This document shows, one piece after another, positions 1-8,462 of a DNA stretch of 48,008 nt (positions are counted from its first letter, which is position 1; each line of letters opens with the position of its first letter). Origin of the DNA: Anaerolineae bacterium (GTDB lineage: Bacteria > Chloroflexota > Anaerolineae > Aggregatilineales > Phototrophicaceae). Made by a program: the position numbers and the translations under genes. The DNA lies in assembly GCA_014879665.1 (NCBI GenBank), contig JACSRP010000129.1, positions 1 to 48,008 on the forward strand. The letters run 5' to 3'. The notes below the pieces were generated by a model. The model ran no database searches. It saw only the letters and a program-made list of their open reading frames with translations, and was not told where the DNA came from.

Positions 1-45
1 CTGCGTATAATATGCAGTGTGCCGACTTTTGTAGGAGTGTTATAC

Positions 46-540
46 ATGAGTGCCACCCCCGGAGCTAACCCTACTTCTCCCACACCGATTAAACCGCCGC
101 AGCCAGTTCATACGCTGCCTCCATCGGAAATTACGCTGCGCACGTTTCGTGAAAGCAAGTGGCGCTTCATGTTCTGGATTAAGGTCATTGTCAGCTTGAG
201 CATCTGGTACTGGACGGTTTACCGGCACAATTCCATCACGCTGACCACCGAAAAAGTAATTCAGCGGCGCGGATCATGGATTTCCAACAATGAAACCGCG
301 ATTTATATCCGCGATATTCGGGATGTCACGACAAACAGCTCGATCTTCGGCAAAATTTTTGGTTATGGCGATATTATTTTGAGTTCGTCTGGCGGCGTGG
401 GGGCGGAGATCAAGGCTATAGGGCTGGCCGGAGCGGATATCGCGCGGAAGTTCGTGTTCGATTTGCGTGATGGCCGGTTAGACGATCCCCGTTTGCAAAC
501 TATGCTCGCCAGTAACGCGCCCGACGATTCTGAGGATTAG
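46..540 (+). CDS. PH-domain (bPH2/YdbS-like) membrane-associated protein
   Basis: ORF 19..540; ATG at 46 preceded by TAGGAGTG is the more likely start. One hydrophobic segment (MFWIKVIVSLSIWYWTVY) followed by ITLTTEKVIQRRGSW...IRDIRDVTTNSSIFGKIFGYGDIILSSSG, typical of bacterial PH domains. Confidence 0.75.
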   Translation: MSATPGANPTSPTPIKPPQPVHTLPPSEITLRTFRESKWRFMFWIKVIVSLSIWYWTVYRHNSITLTTEKVIQRRGSWISNNETAIYIRDIRDVTTNSSIFGKIFGYGDIILSSSGGVGAEIKAIGLAGADIARKFVFDLRDGRLDDPRLQTMLASNAPDDSED

Positions 541-579
541 CCCTGCGCCTTTCACCGAGGCAGGTATATGCGCCAGTTC

Positions 580-602
580 GCCCGACGCTCGAACCGTCGG
601 GC
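580..602. terminator. Hairpin GCCCGACG-ctcgaac-CGTCGGGC between convergent genes
   Basis: Perfect 8-bp stem, 7-nt loop, just after the stop of the + gene; no strong T-tract. Confidence 0.45.
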
Positions 603-715
603 TAGAAACAACCGCTGGAGCAGGCCGAAAACTGCCCGTCCTAAGGCACTCTTTAGGATGTCGCCGCCGGTCGTAGGCCGAAGCTTACGGCGGCGTGCGC
701 ATTTTCCCCCAACGG

Positions 716-1570
716 TCACTTAAATGCGATCACCCCAAAGGCTTCAGGCCGTTTAGCGACGTTCTTAAAGCCTGCCGCCTCTAGGCGTTTGATCACGCCG
801 GGGACAATGCGCGCACCGCTGGCGCTGTTAAGGTCGCCAATATAGTGGAACAGCCGCCCACTGCGCCGCAAAATGCGATATAGCCCGCGATAATATTCGC
901 CTGAATATAAATCGCCAGATAAAGCCATGGTCGGAGGATCGTGGACAATGCGGGTGAAACTGTCTGGCTCAAAATCTTCAATCACTTCGGCGCTGTCGCC
1001 CAGTCGCCGCTCAATGCGCGGGTTGATGAACAGCTCGCGCGACCATGGATTGAGTTTTGCGGTTTCCACTACTGCCGGGTCTAGCTCGATGGTGATCACT
1101 TCCTGCGCGCGTTTGGATGCCTCAATCGCGGTATAGCCCAACCCCATTGAAGTATCCAGCACAATACCAGAGGGCTGTGCTGCGCGTATCTTCAGCTTTG
1201 TGTCTTCCATCGGGTCAACATGCTTGATGCGGTGCATCGGGAAGCCAGCGACCAGCAGTGCAGGCGCGCCTTTCGTCGGATAGAGTGATACGTGGCGGCG
1301 AGTTTCCTCAGAGACGAAGAATATTTTTTTCGGGGTGAGCCGTTCCCCGGAACTTTCGAGGGTATAGCAGGCGTTGTCACTATCTGCGACTTTACCCAGA
1401 TCCTCCCACGACAGGGTTCCGGCCTCGAAAATGCACCCATCATTGGTCAAACGGGCGGTTGTTTTGCTCAACCCCAAATCCAGCGAGGTTTCGGCGTCTG
1501 CATCACCATGACGGTGCGCTTTCAGCAGCGGCGCGGCTTGAATATGTGAAATGACGGGCTGTTCGGTCAT
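716..1570 (-). CDS. Class I SAM-dependent methyltransferase, resembling archaeal-type COG2521 predicted methyltransferases
   Basis: Rossmann motif VLDTSMGLGYTAIEASKRAQEVITIELDP and HDPPTMALSGDLYSGEYYRGLYRILRRSGRLFHYIG. ATG at 1570 overlaps the potA TGA (TGATG); ORF track start 1573 is a TTG. Confidence 0.7.
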   Translation of the reverse strand: MTEQPVISHIQAAPLLKAHRHGDADAETSLDLGLSKTTARLTNDGCIFEAGTLSWEDLGKVADSDNACYTLESSGERLTPKKIFFVSEETRRHVSLYPTKGAPALLVAGFPMHRIKHVDPMEDTKLKIRAAQPSGIVLDTSMGLGYTAIEASKRAQEVITIELDPAVVETAKLNPWSRELFINPRIERRLGDSAEVIEDFEPDSFTRIVHDPPTMALSGDLYSGEYYRGLYRILRRSGRLFHYIGDLNSASGARIVPGVIKRLEAAGFKNVAKRPEAFGVIAFK

Positions 1571-2745
1571 CAATGCCCCAGAATGGGCGCGGTTTCAGCA
1601 TCCCAGAAGATATTGGCGGGCTGCCCGACCTGAAATGTTGTGTCCGAACGTAAACCGAAGTTTTGAACACGCGCCACCACACTGTGACTGGCGCTGCCAA
1701 AATTCACCATATAGCGCGTATCGGTGCCGATATAGTTGGAGTAGGTCACGATTCCTTCGACTTGATTGATATCAGGATCCCGGCGCAGCGCCGCCTTGTT
1801 GTCTTCAACTGTGGCCGTACTGCCGTTATCAAATTTGACAACGCCTACGGTTGGAAACAGGTTTATTTTCTCAGGGCGCACGGCGATGGTCACCTCTTGC
1901 CCAACCGTGATTGAAGGATCGTTACATAACGCCTTCACCATCAGATTATCACCAAGGTCTACCCAGCCGAATTGATCCTCAACCCGATCCAACCGCCCGG
2001 AGAGGAAATTGGTTTCGCCGATGAAATCAGCGACAAAGCGAGAATTGGGCGTCTCGTAAATCTGATCTGCGGGGCCAATTTGCAGCACTTTACCGCGATC
2101 CATCACCGCGATCCGGTCGGCCATAGACATGGCTTCTTCCTGATCGTGAGTGACGAAAATGAAAGTGATACCTAATTGCTCCTGCATTTGCGCCAGTTCA
2201 AACTGCATTTCCTTACGTAATTTCAAGTCCAGCGCGCCCAGCGGCTCATCCAACAGCAGCACGGCGGGTTCATTGACTAAAGCGCGGGCTAAGGCCACAC
2301 GCTGCTGCTGCCCGCCGGAAAGCTGACGCGGCCTGCGGTCATACTGGTTCAGGCGCACCATTTCTAGTGCCTTCTGTGCCCGTTTGCGCGCTTCAAGTTT
2401 TGAGACACCCTTCATCTCAAGGCCGAACATCACGTTTTGCAGTACGCTCATATGCGGGAACAGCGCGAAATCTTGAAACACCGTGTTCACCGGGCGGTGA
2501 AATGGCGGCACATTCTGCATCGCTTTGCCGCGCAGCAGTATTTCGCCGCTGGTGGGGTCTTCGAACCCGGCGATCATTCGCAGCGTCGTCGTTTTACCGC
2601 AGCCACTTGGCCCGAGCATGGCGAAAAACTCGCCCCGATAAATATTAAAAGAAACATTGTCCACTGCGCGGAATGACTCGCCACCTTTGGTCGGAAATTC
2701 CTTAATAATATTCTTGATTTCGATGTCTACCGGCTGTGCCGACAT
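1570..2745 (-). CDS. potA: Spermidine/putrescine-type ABC transporter ATP-binding protein
   Basis: Walker A GPSGCGKTT, signature LSGGQQQRVALARAL, Walker B LLLDEPLGALD, C-terminal TOBE-like region. Confidence 0.9.
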   Translation of the reverse strand: MSAQPVDIEIKNIIKEFPTKGGESFRAVDNVSFNIYRGEFFAMLGPSGCGKTTTLRMIAGFEDPTSGEILLRGKAMQNVPPFHRPVNTVFQDFALFPHMSVLQNVMFGLEMKGVSKLEARKRAQKALEMVRLNQYDRRPRQLSGGQQQRVALARALVNEPAVLLLDEPLGALDLKLRKEMQFELAQMQEQLGITFIFVTHDQEEAMSMADRIAVMDRGKVLQIGPADQIYETPNSRFVADFIGETNFLSGRLDRVEDQFGWVDLGDNLMVKALCNDPSITVGQEVTIAVRPEKINLFPTVGVVKFDNGSTATVEDNKAALRRDPDINQVEGIVTYSNYIGTDTRYMVNFGSASHSVVARVQNFGLRSDTTFQVGQPANIFWDAETAPILGH

Positions 2746-2783
2746 GATTTTTCCTCGAAAGTTTGCATACCGCGCCTGAATAT

Positions 2784-2813
2784 AAAAAAGGTGCAGGGCT
2801 GCGACCCTGCACC
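2784..2813 (-). terminator. Intrinsic terminator after potD copy 1
   Basis: GGTGCAGGG-ctgcga-CCCTGCACC perfect 9-bp stem; the minus strand continues into TTTTTT. Confidence 0.85.
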
Positions 2814-2830
2814 CGAATGCTTAATTTTGC

Positions 2831-3928
2831 CTAGCCGCCCAAAGCCACGCGAATTTCGTCCCACGCATAGCTAAACTCTACTTCAGCTTCGGGTACTGCA
2901 ACAATGCTGAACAGGTTTTCCATAATTTCTGGCGGCGGGTAAATACCGGGGTTGTTCAGCAGTTCTTCATCAATCAGACCCAGATCAATGGCGGTCTGGT
3001 TTGGCGAACCGAATGCAGTGTAATTGCTGATGTCTGCGCCGACCTGCGGGTCGAGGATGTAATCAATGAACGCTTCGGCCAGCGCATGATTTGGCGCGCC
3101 GGCGGGAATAACGAGATTGTCCATCCAGAACACCGCGCCTTCGACAGGCACAGCATAGCCGAAATCATCGCATTCACAATCGGCTATGATCTGGAAGATG
3201 TCGCCATTGTATTCAACGGCAATATCCACATCGCCGCGCGAAAGCAGCGTTTGACCATCGTCGGCCGCAAACGCGACCACATTGCTGCCGTTGGCGATCA
3301 GATAATCGCGGGCTTCGGCAATTTCATCGGGGTTAGAGGTATTGACATCATAGCCTAGATTGTTCAAGGCGACGCCCATCATTGCGCGGGGATCTTCCTG
3401 CCAGGCAACCGGGCCATCATGGTTCCAAACGTCATCCCAGCTTTCGATAACCCCGACTGATTCGACGTTATAGCCTAGGCCGAGCGTGCCCCACTGATAA
3501 GGTATGCTGTATACGTTGCCGATGTCAAAAGGCTGATCCAACAGCGTTTCGGTGATGTGAACAAGATTTGGCACATTTGCATGATCAATTGGCTCTAAGA
3601 GACCTTCGCCAATCATGATTTCAACGGTATTGTCGGTTGGAACCGTGATGTCATAGCCGGGGTTGCCCTGACGCAGACGAGCAAGCATATCCTCGTTGCT
3701 GCCGTACACGTCGTAATTCACGGTCACACCACAGGCCGCCTCAAAATTCGAAATGGTGTTTTCGGCCACATAAGTAGACCAGTTGTATACACTCAGCGTT
3801 TGCCCTTCAAAACCTTCGGGGCAAACCCATGGTTCCAATTCTACTGCGGGCGTCGCTTCTTGCGCGAAAGCGAGGGCAGGAATAACAGAAACTGCCGCTA
3901 ACCCGAACCCGATCAGCCATTTACGCAT
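2831..3928 (-). CDS. potD: Spermidine/putrescine-type extracellular solute-binding protein (copy 1)
   Basis: ORF 2831..3949; ATG at 3928 preceded by GGAGG on the minus strand. SPase I-type signal MRKWLIGFGLAAVSVIPALAFAQ; LSVYNWSTYVAENTISNFEAACGVTVNYDVYGSNEDMLARL. Confidence 0.85.
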   Translation of the reverse strand: MRKWLIGFGLAAVSVIPALAFAQEATPAVELEPWVCPEGFEGQTLSVYNWSTYVAENTISNFEAACGVTVNYDVYGSNEDMLARLRQGNPGYDITVPTDNTVEIMIGEGLLEPIDHANVPNLVHITETLLDQPFDIGNVYSIPYQWGTLGLGYNVESVGVIESWDDVWNHDGPVAWQEDPRAMMGVALNNLGYDVNTSNPDEIAEARDYLIANGSNVVAFAADDGQTLLSRGDVDIAVEYNGDIFQIIADCECDDFGYAVPVEGAVFWMDNLVIPAGAPNHALAEAFIDYILDPQVGADISNYTAFGSPNQTAIDLGLIDEELLNNPGIYPPPEIMENLFSIVAVPEAEVEFSYAWDEIRVALGG

Positions 3929-4125
3929 ACTGCCTCCATAGATAAACACTAGCTTGTAGAGAATTGACCAGCCGTTTATACCTTTTTTTCACGACACGTC
4001 AAGCCGAGAATCATGACATATTCCGCGTCATTTTCACAGCACAATTTATTACGCGGAAGCGGCACCAGGTGGGCGTTCGATGGGCGATACATGAAATGCT
4101 CATCCTTCACAGCGCGTTTGAACTA

Positions 4126-5232
4126 TTAGCGGGCGACGGCCGCCACGACCGCTTCCCATGCTTCGGCATATAGAGCATGACTTTCCGGAGTGGTGCTGTT
4201 TTGAAATAGGCGCTCACGCAGCGGCACAGGCGGATAAATAGCTGTGTTCGTCAGCATCGAAGCTGTGATATATCCATATTCCATCGCCGCCTCGTTGGGG
4301 GTGGCAAAAGCAATATAATTGCTGATGTCTGCCCCCACACGTGGATCGAGGATGTAATCAATGAAGGCATGCGCCAGGGCGGGATTTGGCGCATTCACCG
4401 GAATGACTAGATTATCTGTCCACAATAACGCGCCTTCAACCGGTATCGCGTAGGCAAAATTCTGACATTCGCATTCAAGCAGTATCTGGAAAATATCACC
4501 GCTGTATTCGACAGCAATATCTACGTAGCCGGCGCTTAACAACGCCTGACCATCGTCATCAGCAATTGCCAGCACGTTGCCGCTGTGGGCAATCAGAAAA
4601 TCACGGGCGGCGGCCAGCTCTTCTGCGCTGGTTGAATTTGGCTCTAAGCCAATCATCTTCAGGGCGATGTCTATCATGATGCGCTGATCATTTAACCATG
4701 CCACTGGGCCGTTGTAATCGAATATTTGCTGCCAACTGGTGATCTCGCCGGTTTTGGCGCTGTTGTAGCCGACGCCAATTGTGCCCCACTGGTAGGGGAC
4801 GCTGTAGACATTGCCGGGGTCAAAAGGTGGATTTTCAAGCGTAGATGCAATATTCACCATGTTGGGAATTGCGGCGTGATTCAGCGGTTGCAGCAGGCCG
4901 CTACCAATCATCAAGGCCACCGCGTAATCTGTGGATACCACAATGTCATAAACGCGACTGCCCTGCTGCAGGCCGGCCATCACTTCTTCATTGCTCGTGA
5001 ATAAATCGTAGTCTACCGTGACATTACAAATATCTTCGAAATTAGAAATTGTATTTGGGGCGATGTAGGTGTCCCAGTTCCAGACGCGCAGTTCCTGCCC
5101 GCTAAAATCGTCGGGGCATACCCATCTGGTGGTTGGCTGCCCGAAAACCAGAGAGGTTGGCGCTATCAGCAGCAGCATCCCGGCCAGCAATACTGTGAAC
5201 ACGCGAAAGCTTGCTCGCTGAAAAATTACCAT
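4126..5232 (-). CDS. potD: Spermidine/putrescine-type extracellular solute-binding protein (copy 2)
   Basis: Clearly paralogous to the adjacent gene (WVCPDDFSGQELRVWNWDTYIAPNTISNFEDICNVTVDYD; ECECQNFAYAIPVEGALLWTDNLVIP). Confidence 0.83.
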   Translation of the reverse strand: MVIFQRASFRVFTVLLAGMLLLIAPTSLVFGQPTTRWVCPDDFSGQELRVWNWDTYIAPNTISNFEDICNVTVDYDLFTSNEEVMAGLQQGSRVYDIVVSTDYAVALMIGSGLLQPLNHAAIPNMVNIASTLENPPFDPGNVYSVPYQWGTIGVGYNSAKTGEITSWQQIFDYNGPVAWLNDQRIMIDIALKMIGLEPNSTSAEELAAARDFLIAHSGNVLAIADDDGQALLSAGYVDIAVEYSGDIFQILLECECQNFAYAIPVEGALLWTDNLVIPVNAPNPALAHAFIDYILDPRVGADISNYIAFATPNEAAMEYGYITASMLTNTAIYPPVPLRERLFQNSTTPESHALYAEAWEAVVAAVAR

Positions 5233-5620
5233 GCCCTAATCCTTTCAAACTTTGCTGCGGCCAGATACGCGAATCATGCTACTTTGATCTTATGGCAAAC
5301 AGCGCCGCGAAGTATGCAGGTTTGTGGGGAAGGGAACTACACAGCGATCGTTGGGGGTCAGTATTCAAGCGCATTTGGGGCGCTCTGGCCTGTTTCTACG
5401 GCTTTGTTCGATGCTGTAAAAGCTGTGATGCCCTCCCGTTCTTGAAGAATATTACGCGGAAATTGTGCGCTGGTTTTGCTGATAGGGATACAGCACCTTT
5501 CCGCCTACACTCATCATCACCCCACCTCTAGTGAATATCGGTAAGATGGCCGATGTGTACAGCGCCCTGATTGCGGTACAATAGCATTGATAGGATTGTG
5601 CAGGTGTAGGAGTAGTTTAT

Positions 5621-5803
5621 ATGAACCTAATGGCCATATTAGTTACCCTGGCGATTGTTGGTACGGCATTAGGCACGGTGGCCGCGATGATGTATGCCGT
5701 TTCGCGCGAAAAACATGAACATGAAGAATGGTTCATTCCGCCTGAAGGGACTGCAGCGACGCAGCCTGCCGGCACGTCCGGCGCTGCTGCCCCCAACGAA
5801 TAA
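5621..5803 (+). CDS. Small single-TM membrane protein
   Basis: GTAGGAG upstream of ATG; hydrophobic MNLMAILVTLAIVGTALGTVAAMMYAV then a charged tail. Confidence 0.6.
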   Translation: MNLMAILVTLAIVGTALGTVAAMMYAVSREKHEHEEWFIPPEGTAATQPAGTSGAAAPNE

Positions 5804-5830
5804 CCTTCTCCGCTGTTCCTTTAGCGCCAC

Positions 5831-8410
5831 TTGAACCGCCTTTCGCTACGTTTTACGATTATTCCTTTTGGAATAGCTCTTACGCTGGCGCTGCTGGCGG
5901 TTTTGTTTTTTCATCAACTGGCGCTCACAGATCGCATCCTCGGACGCGGGGATCCGTTCACCTACTTTATGCCGCTGTGGCATGCCCGTGATGCTGCCTT
6001 TCACAGTAGAAACCTCCCTTTATGGATGCCGAATCTGTTTATGGGCGTGCCACTGCTGGCAAACAGCCAGATCGGCACGTTCTACCCGCCCAACTGGTTT
6101 TCACCACTGGCAGATGCCGCAGTCTCGATTAAATACAGCTTAATCGCCCACGCATTATTTGCCGCTTCTGGCGCATACCTAGTGGCGCGACGCACGCTGC
6201 AAACCAGCCGACCCGCCAGCATTGCCGCGGCTGCCTGCTTCGCATTTGGCGGCTTGATGGGCGCGCAAAGCGAACACATCAACCAGTTTCAGGGTCTGGC
6301 GTGGCTGCCATGGCTGTTTCTGCTGCTGCATTTGAGCGCAGTATCTGCAACCCGCAGGCGCTGGCTGTTCATGGCGCTTTTGCTGGGCGCGGGGCTGGCG
6401 CTGCAATTTTTCAGCGGGCATACCCAAACGGTCTGGATTACGATTGCGGGGCTGGCGCTCTATGCGTTGTGTTTACGACGCTGGCAGGGCATCGCGGCCT
6501 TAGTGACCGCCGGGGCGATCATGATTCCGCTGGTGCTGCCGCAGTTGATACCGACTCTGGAGCTTTCGCGCCTCTCTCTGCGCAGTCAGGGGCTTTCGGT
6601 CAACGAGGCACTGTCTTTCTCGCTATCGCCCTTCGCCTTCGGGCGCGGACTGCTGCCTAATTATGAGGCCAACGCGCCGGTTTTTCCTGAATATGTGGCT
6701 TATATTGGCGTGATTGGGCTGGGATTAGCGGTGATTGGCGCGCTCACAAAAGCGCCGGGTCGCTGGCGCTGGCTGATCATCGCTATTTTCGGGCTGCTAC
6801 TGGCCTTTGGCGCGTTCAACCCGCTGTACTGGCTGCTGGCAAATTTCCCGCCATTTAACTTATTCCGCGTACCGGCGCGCTGGCTGGCGCTGTTCGTGCT
6901 GGGTGCATCCATGCTGGCGGCTTTGGGGCTAGATGGGCTGATTACAAGCCGCCGTTTGAAGATTGTGATTGCCACGATCACTGTGATCGCGATCATGATT
7001 TCGTCGGTGCTGGCCGCGCGCGCACCAGATGGCGATATGCCAACTGCGGCGCTGCAAACGGTTATGGCATGGCTGATCGCTGGCGCGGTTTTTCTGGTGC
7101 TGGCGCTGCTGGCGAAGCGGCGGCGATACGCGCGTTATCTGCTGGTTGTAGGGCTGCTGATCGAGCTGTTCATCGCTTCTTCGGCGCTACCCTATAACCA
7201 ACTGGTGATGCCGGATGCTGCATCAGATGCCCGATTGAGCGTTTATCAATTGAATGTGCTGCAAGCTGATGAGATTGCGCCGGGGCGGGTGTTAAGTATC
7301 AGCGGGTTGGAATGGGATCCGTATGATCTTCAGGCGATCACCGCGCGCTATCAGGATGCCGGGTTTTCGGAGATTTCTCTGCATACGGCGCTGACTGCGG
7401 TCAAACTGCAAGAGATACTCTCACACAATTTGCCGGCTTTGTGGGGCATTCCGTCAGTAGATGGCTACGATGGCGGCGTGCTGCCAACGGCATGGTACAG
7501 CGAATGGACGGCCAATTTCACGCCCGATGGTCATGGCGTGCAGGATGGCAGACTGCGCGAAGTGCTGGCGATTGATCCCACTTGCAATGGCGCCTGTGTG
7601 CCGCTGCTGGAACTGCTAAATGCAATGGACGCGCGCTATTTAATCCTCGATAAAACGCATGACCTATTCATTGAGGATGTGGCCTACGATACCGGTTTGC
7701 CACAGACCGGGGCGGCGGTTTTTGCTAACCCGCAGCAGTTTGAGGCGGACGAAATTCGCGTACTATATCGCTGTTTGCCCGAAACAAGCTGTGATGCGCC
7801 TGTCGTTTCTAGCGATGGGCAGGGTATTGGAATCATCAGCGAGGATATGCCTGCCCGTTTTGCTCTTGAAGCGCCGCTTACCCCCTCTGAAGTTACGGTT
7901 GAGGCTCCGGAAAATACGGTGATTGCGGCAGTGACGCTGGTGGATACCCGTACTGGCGATTTTCGGCAGTTAGCGCCTGCGCCATTCACCCGGATATTGT
8001 CCAGCGATATAAAGCTGTATGTGAACGATCAGGCGGCGCGGGCGTGGCTGGTGAATGATCTACAAGATGAGCAGCGGATTGAAGGCGAGATTACATTTTT
8101 GGACTATACGCCTGCGCATGTAATGCTTACGGTTAATGCCTCCGAAGCCGCGATGCTGGTGCTGGCAGACGCTTACTATCCTGGCTGGCTAGCGACGGTC
8201 AACGGCGAGCCTGTTGAGATCAACAGGGTGAACAGCATGTTCAGAGCGATTCCGGTGCCGGAAGGCGAATCACAGGTTGAGTTTGTCTACGCGCCAAGTT
8301 GGATGCCGGGGATATTGATCGTTGGCGGCGCTGCATGGGTGGGATTTGCTGTGATACTGCTGGTTTTGGCGGGATTTCAGAGGGCGCAAACCCACAAACC
8401 CACAGTGTGA
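5831..8410 (+). CDS. YfhO-like multi-spanning membrane protein (GT-C type)
   Basis: 859 aa; N-terminal GDPFTYFMPLWHARDAAFHSRNLPLWMPNLFMGVPLLANSQIGTFYPPNWF, many TM segments, extracytoplasmic C-terminal domain and final TM. TTG start uncertain. Confidence 0.75.
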   Translation: MNRLSLRFTIIPFGIALTLALLAVLFFHQLALTDRILGRGDPFTYFMPLWHARDAAFHSRNLPLWMPNLFMGVPLLANSQIGTFYPPNWFSPLADAAVSIKYSLIAHALFAASGAYLVARRTLQTSRPASIAAAACFAFGGLMGAQSEHINQFQGLAWLPWLFLLLHLSAVSATRRRWLFMALLLGAGLALQFFSGHTQTVWITIAGLALYALCLRRWQGIAALVTAGAIMIPLVLPQLIPTLELSRLSLRSQGLSVNEALSFSLSPFAFGRGLLPNYEANAPVFPEYVAYIGVIGLGLAVIGALTKAPGRWRWLIIAIFGLLLAFGAFNPLYWLLANFPPFNLFRVPARWLALFVLGASMLAALGLDGLITSRRLKIVIATITVIAIMISSVLAARAPDGDMPTAALQTVMAWLIAGAVFLVLALLAKRRRYARYLLVVGLLIELFIASSALPYNQLVMPDAASDARLSVYQLNVLQADEIAPGRVLSISGLEWDPYDLQAITARYQDAGFSEISLHTALTAVKLQEILSHNLPALWGIPSVDGYDGGVLPTAWYSEWTANFTPDGHGVQDGRLREVLAIDPTCNGACVPLLELLNAMDARYLILDKTHDLFIEDVAYDTGLPQTGAAVFANPQQFEADEIRVLYRCLPETSCDAPVVSSDGQGIGIISEDMPARFALEAPLTPSEVTVEAPENTVIAAVTLVDTRTGDFRQLAPAPFTRILSSDIKLYVNDQAARAWLVNDLQDEQRIEGEITFLDYTPAHVMLTVNASEAAMLVLADAYYPGWLATVNGEPVEINRVNSMFRAIPVPEGESQVEFVYAPSWMPGILIVGGAAWVGFAVILLVLAGFQRAQTHKPTV

Positions 8411-8416
8411 GATCGC

Positions 8417-8440
8417 CGGGACGGTTTGCGAACCGCCCCG
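8417..8440. terminator. Hairpin between convergent genes
   Basis: CGGGACGGTT-tgcg-AACCGCCCCG, 10-bp stem with one mismatch, between stops at 8410 (+) and 8463 (-). Confidence 0.55.
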
Positions 8441-8462
8441 ACGATGAATTGAGGGGCTTGCC

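Noticed and set aside
5211-5531. 106-aa ORF in the divergent spacer
   Set aside because: No RBS, Cys/Arg-rich composition without recognisable domain, overlaps the 5' end of the second potD gene.
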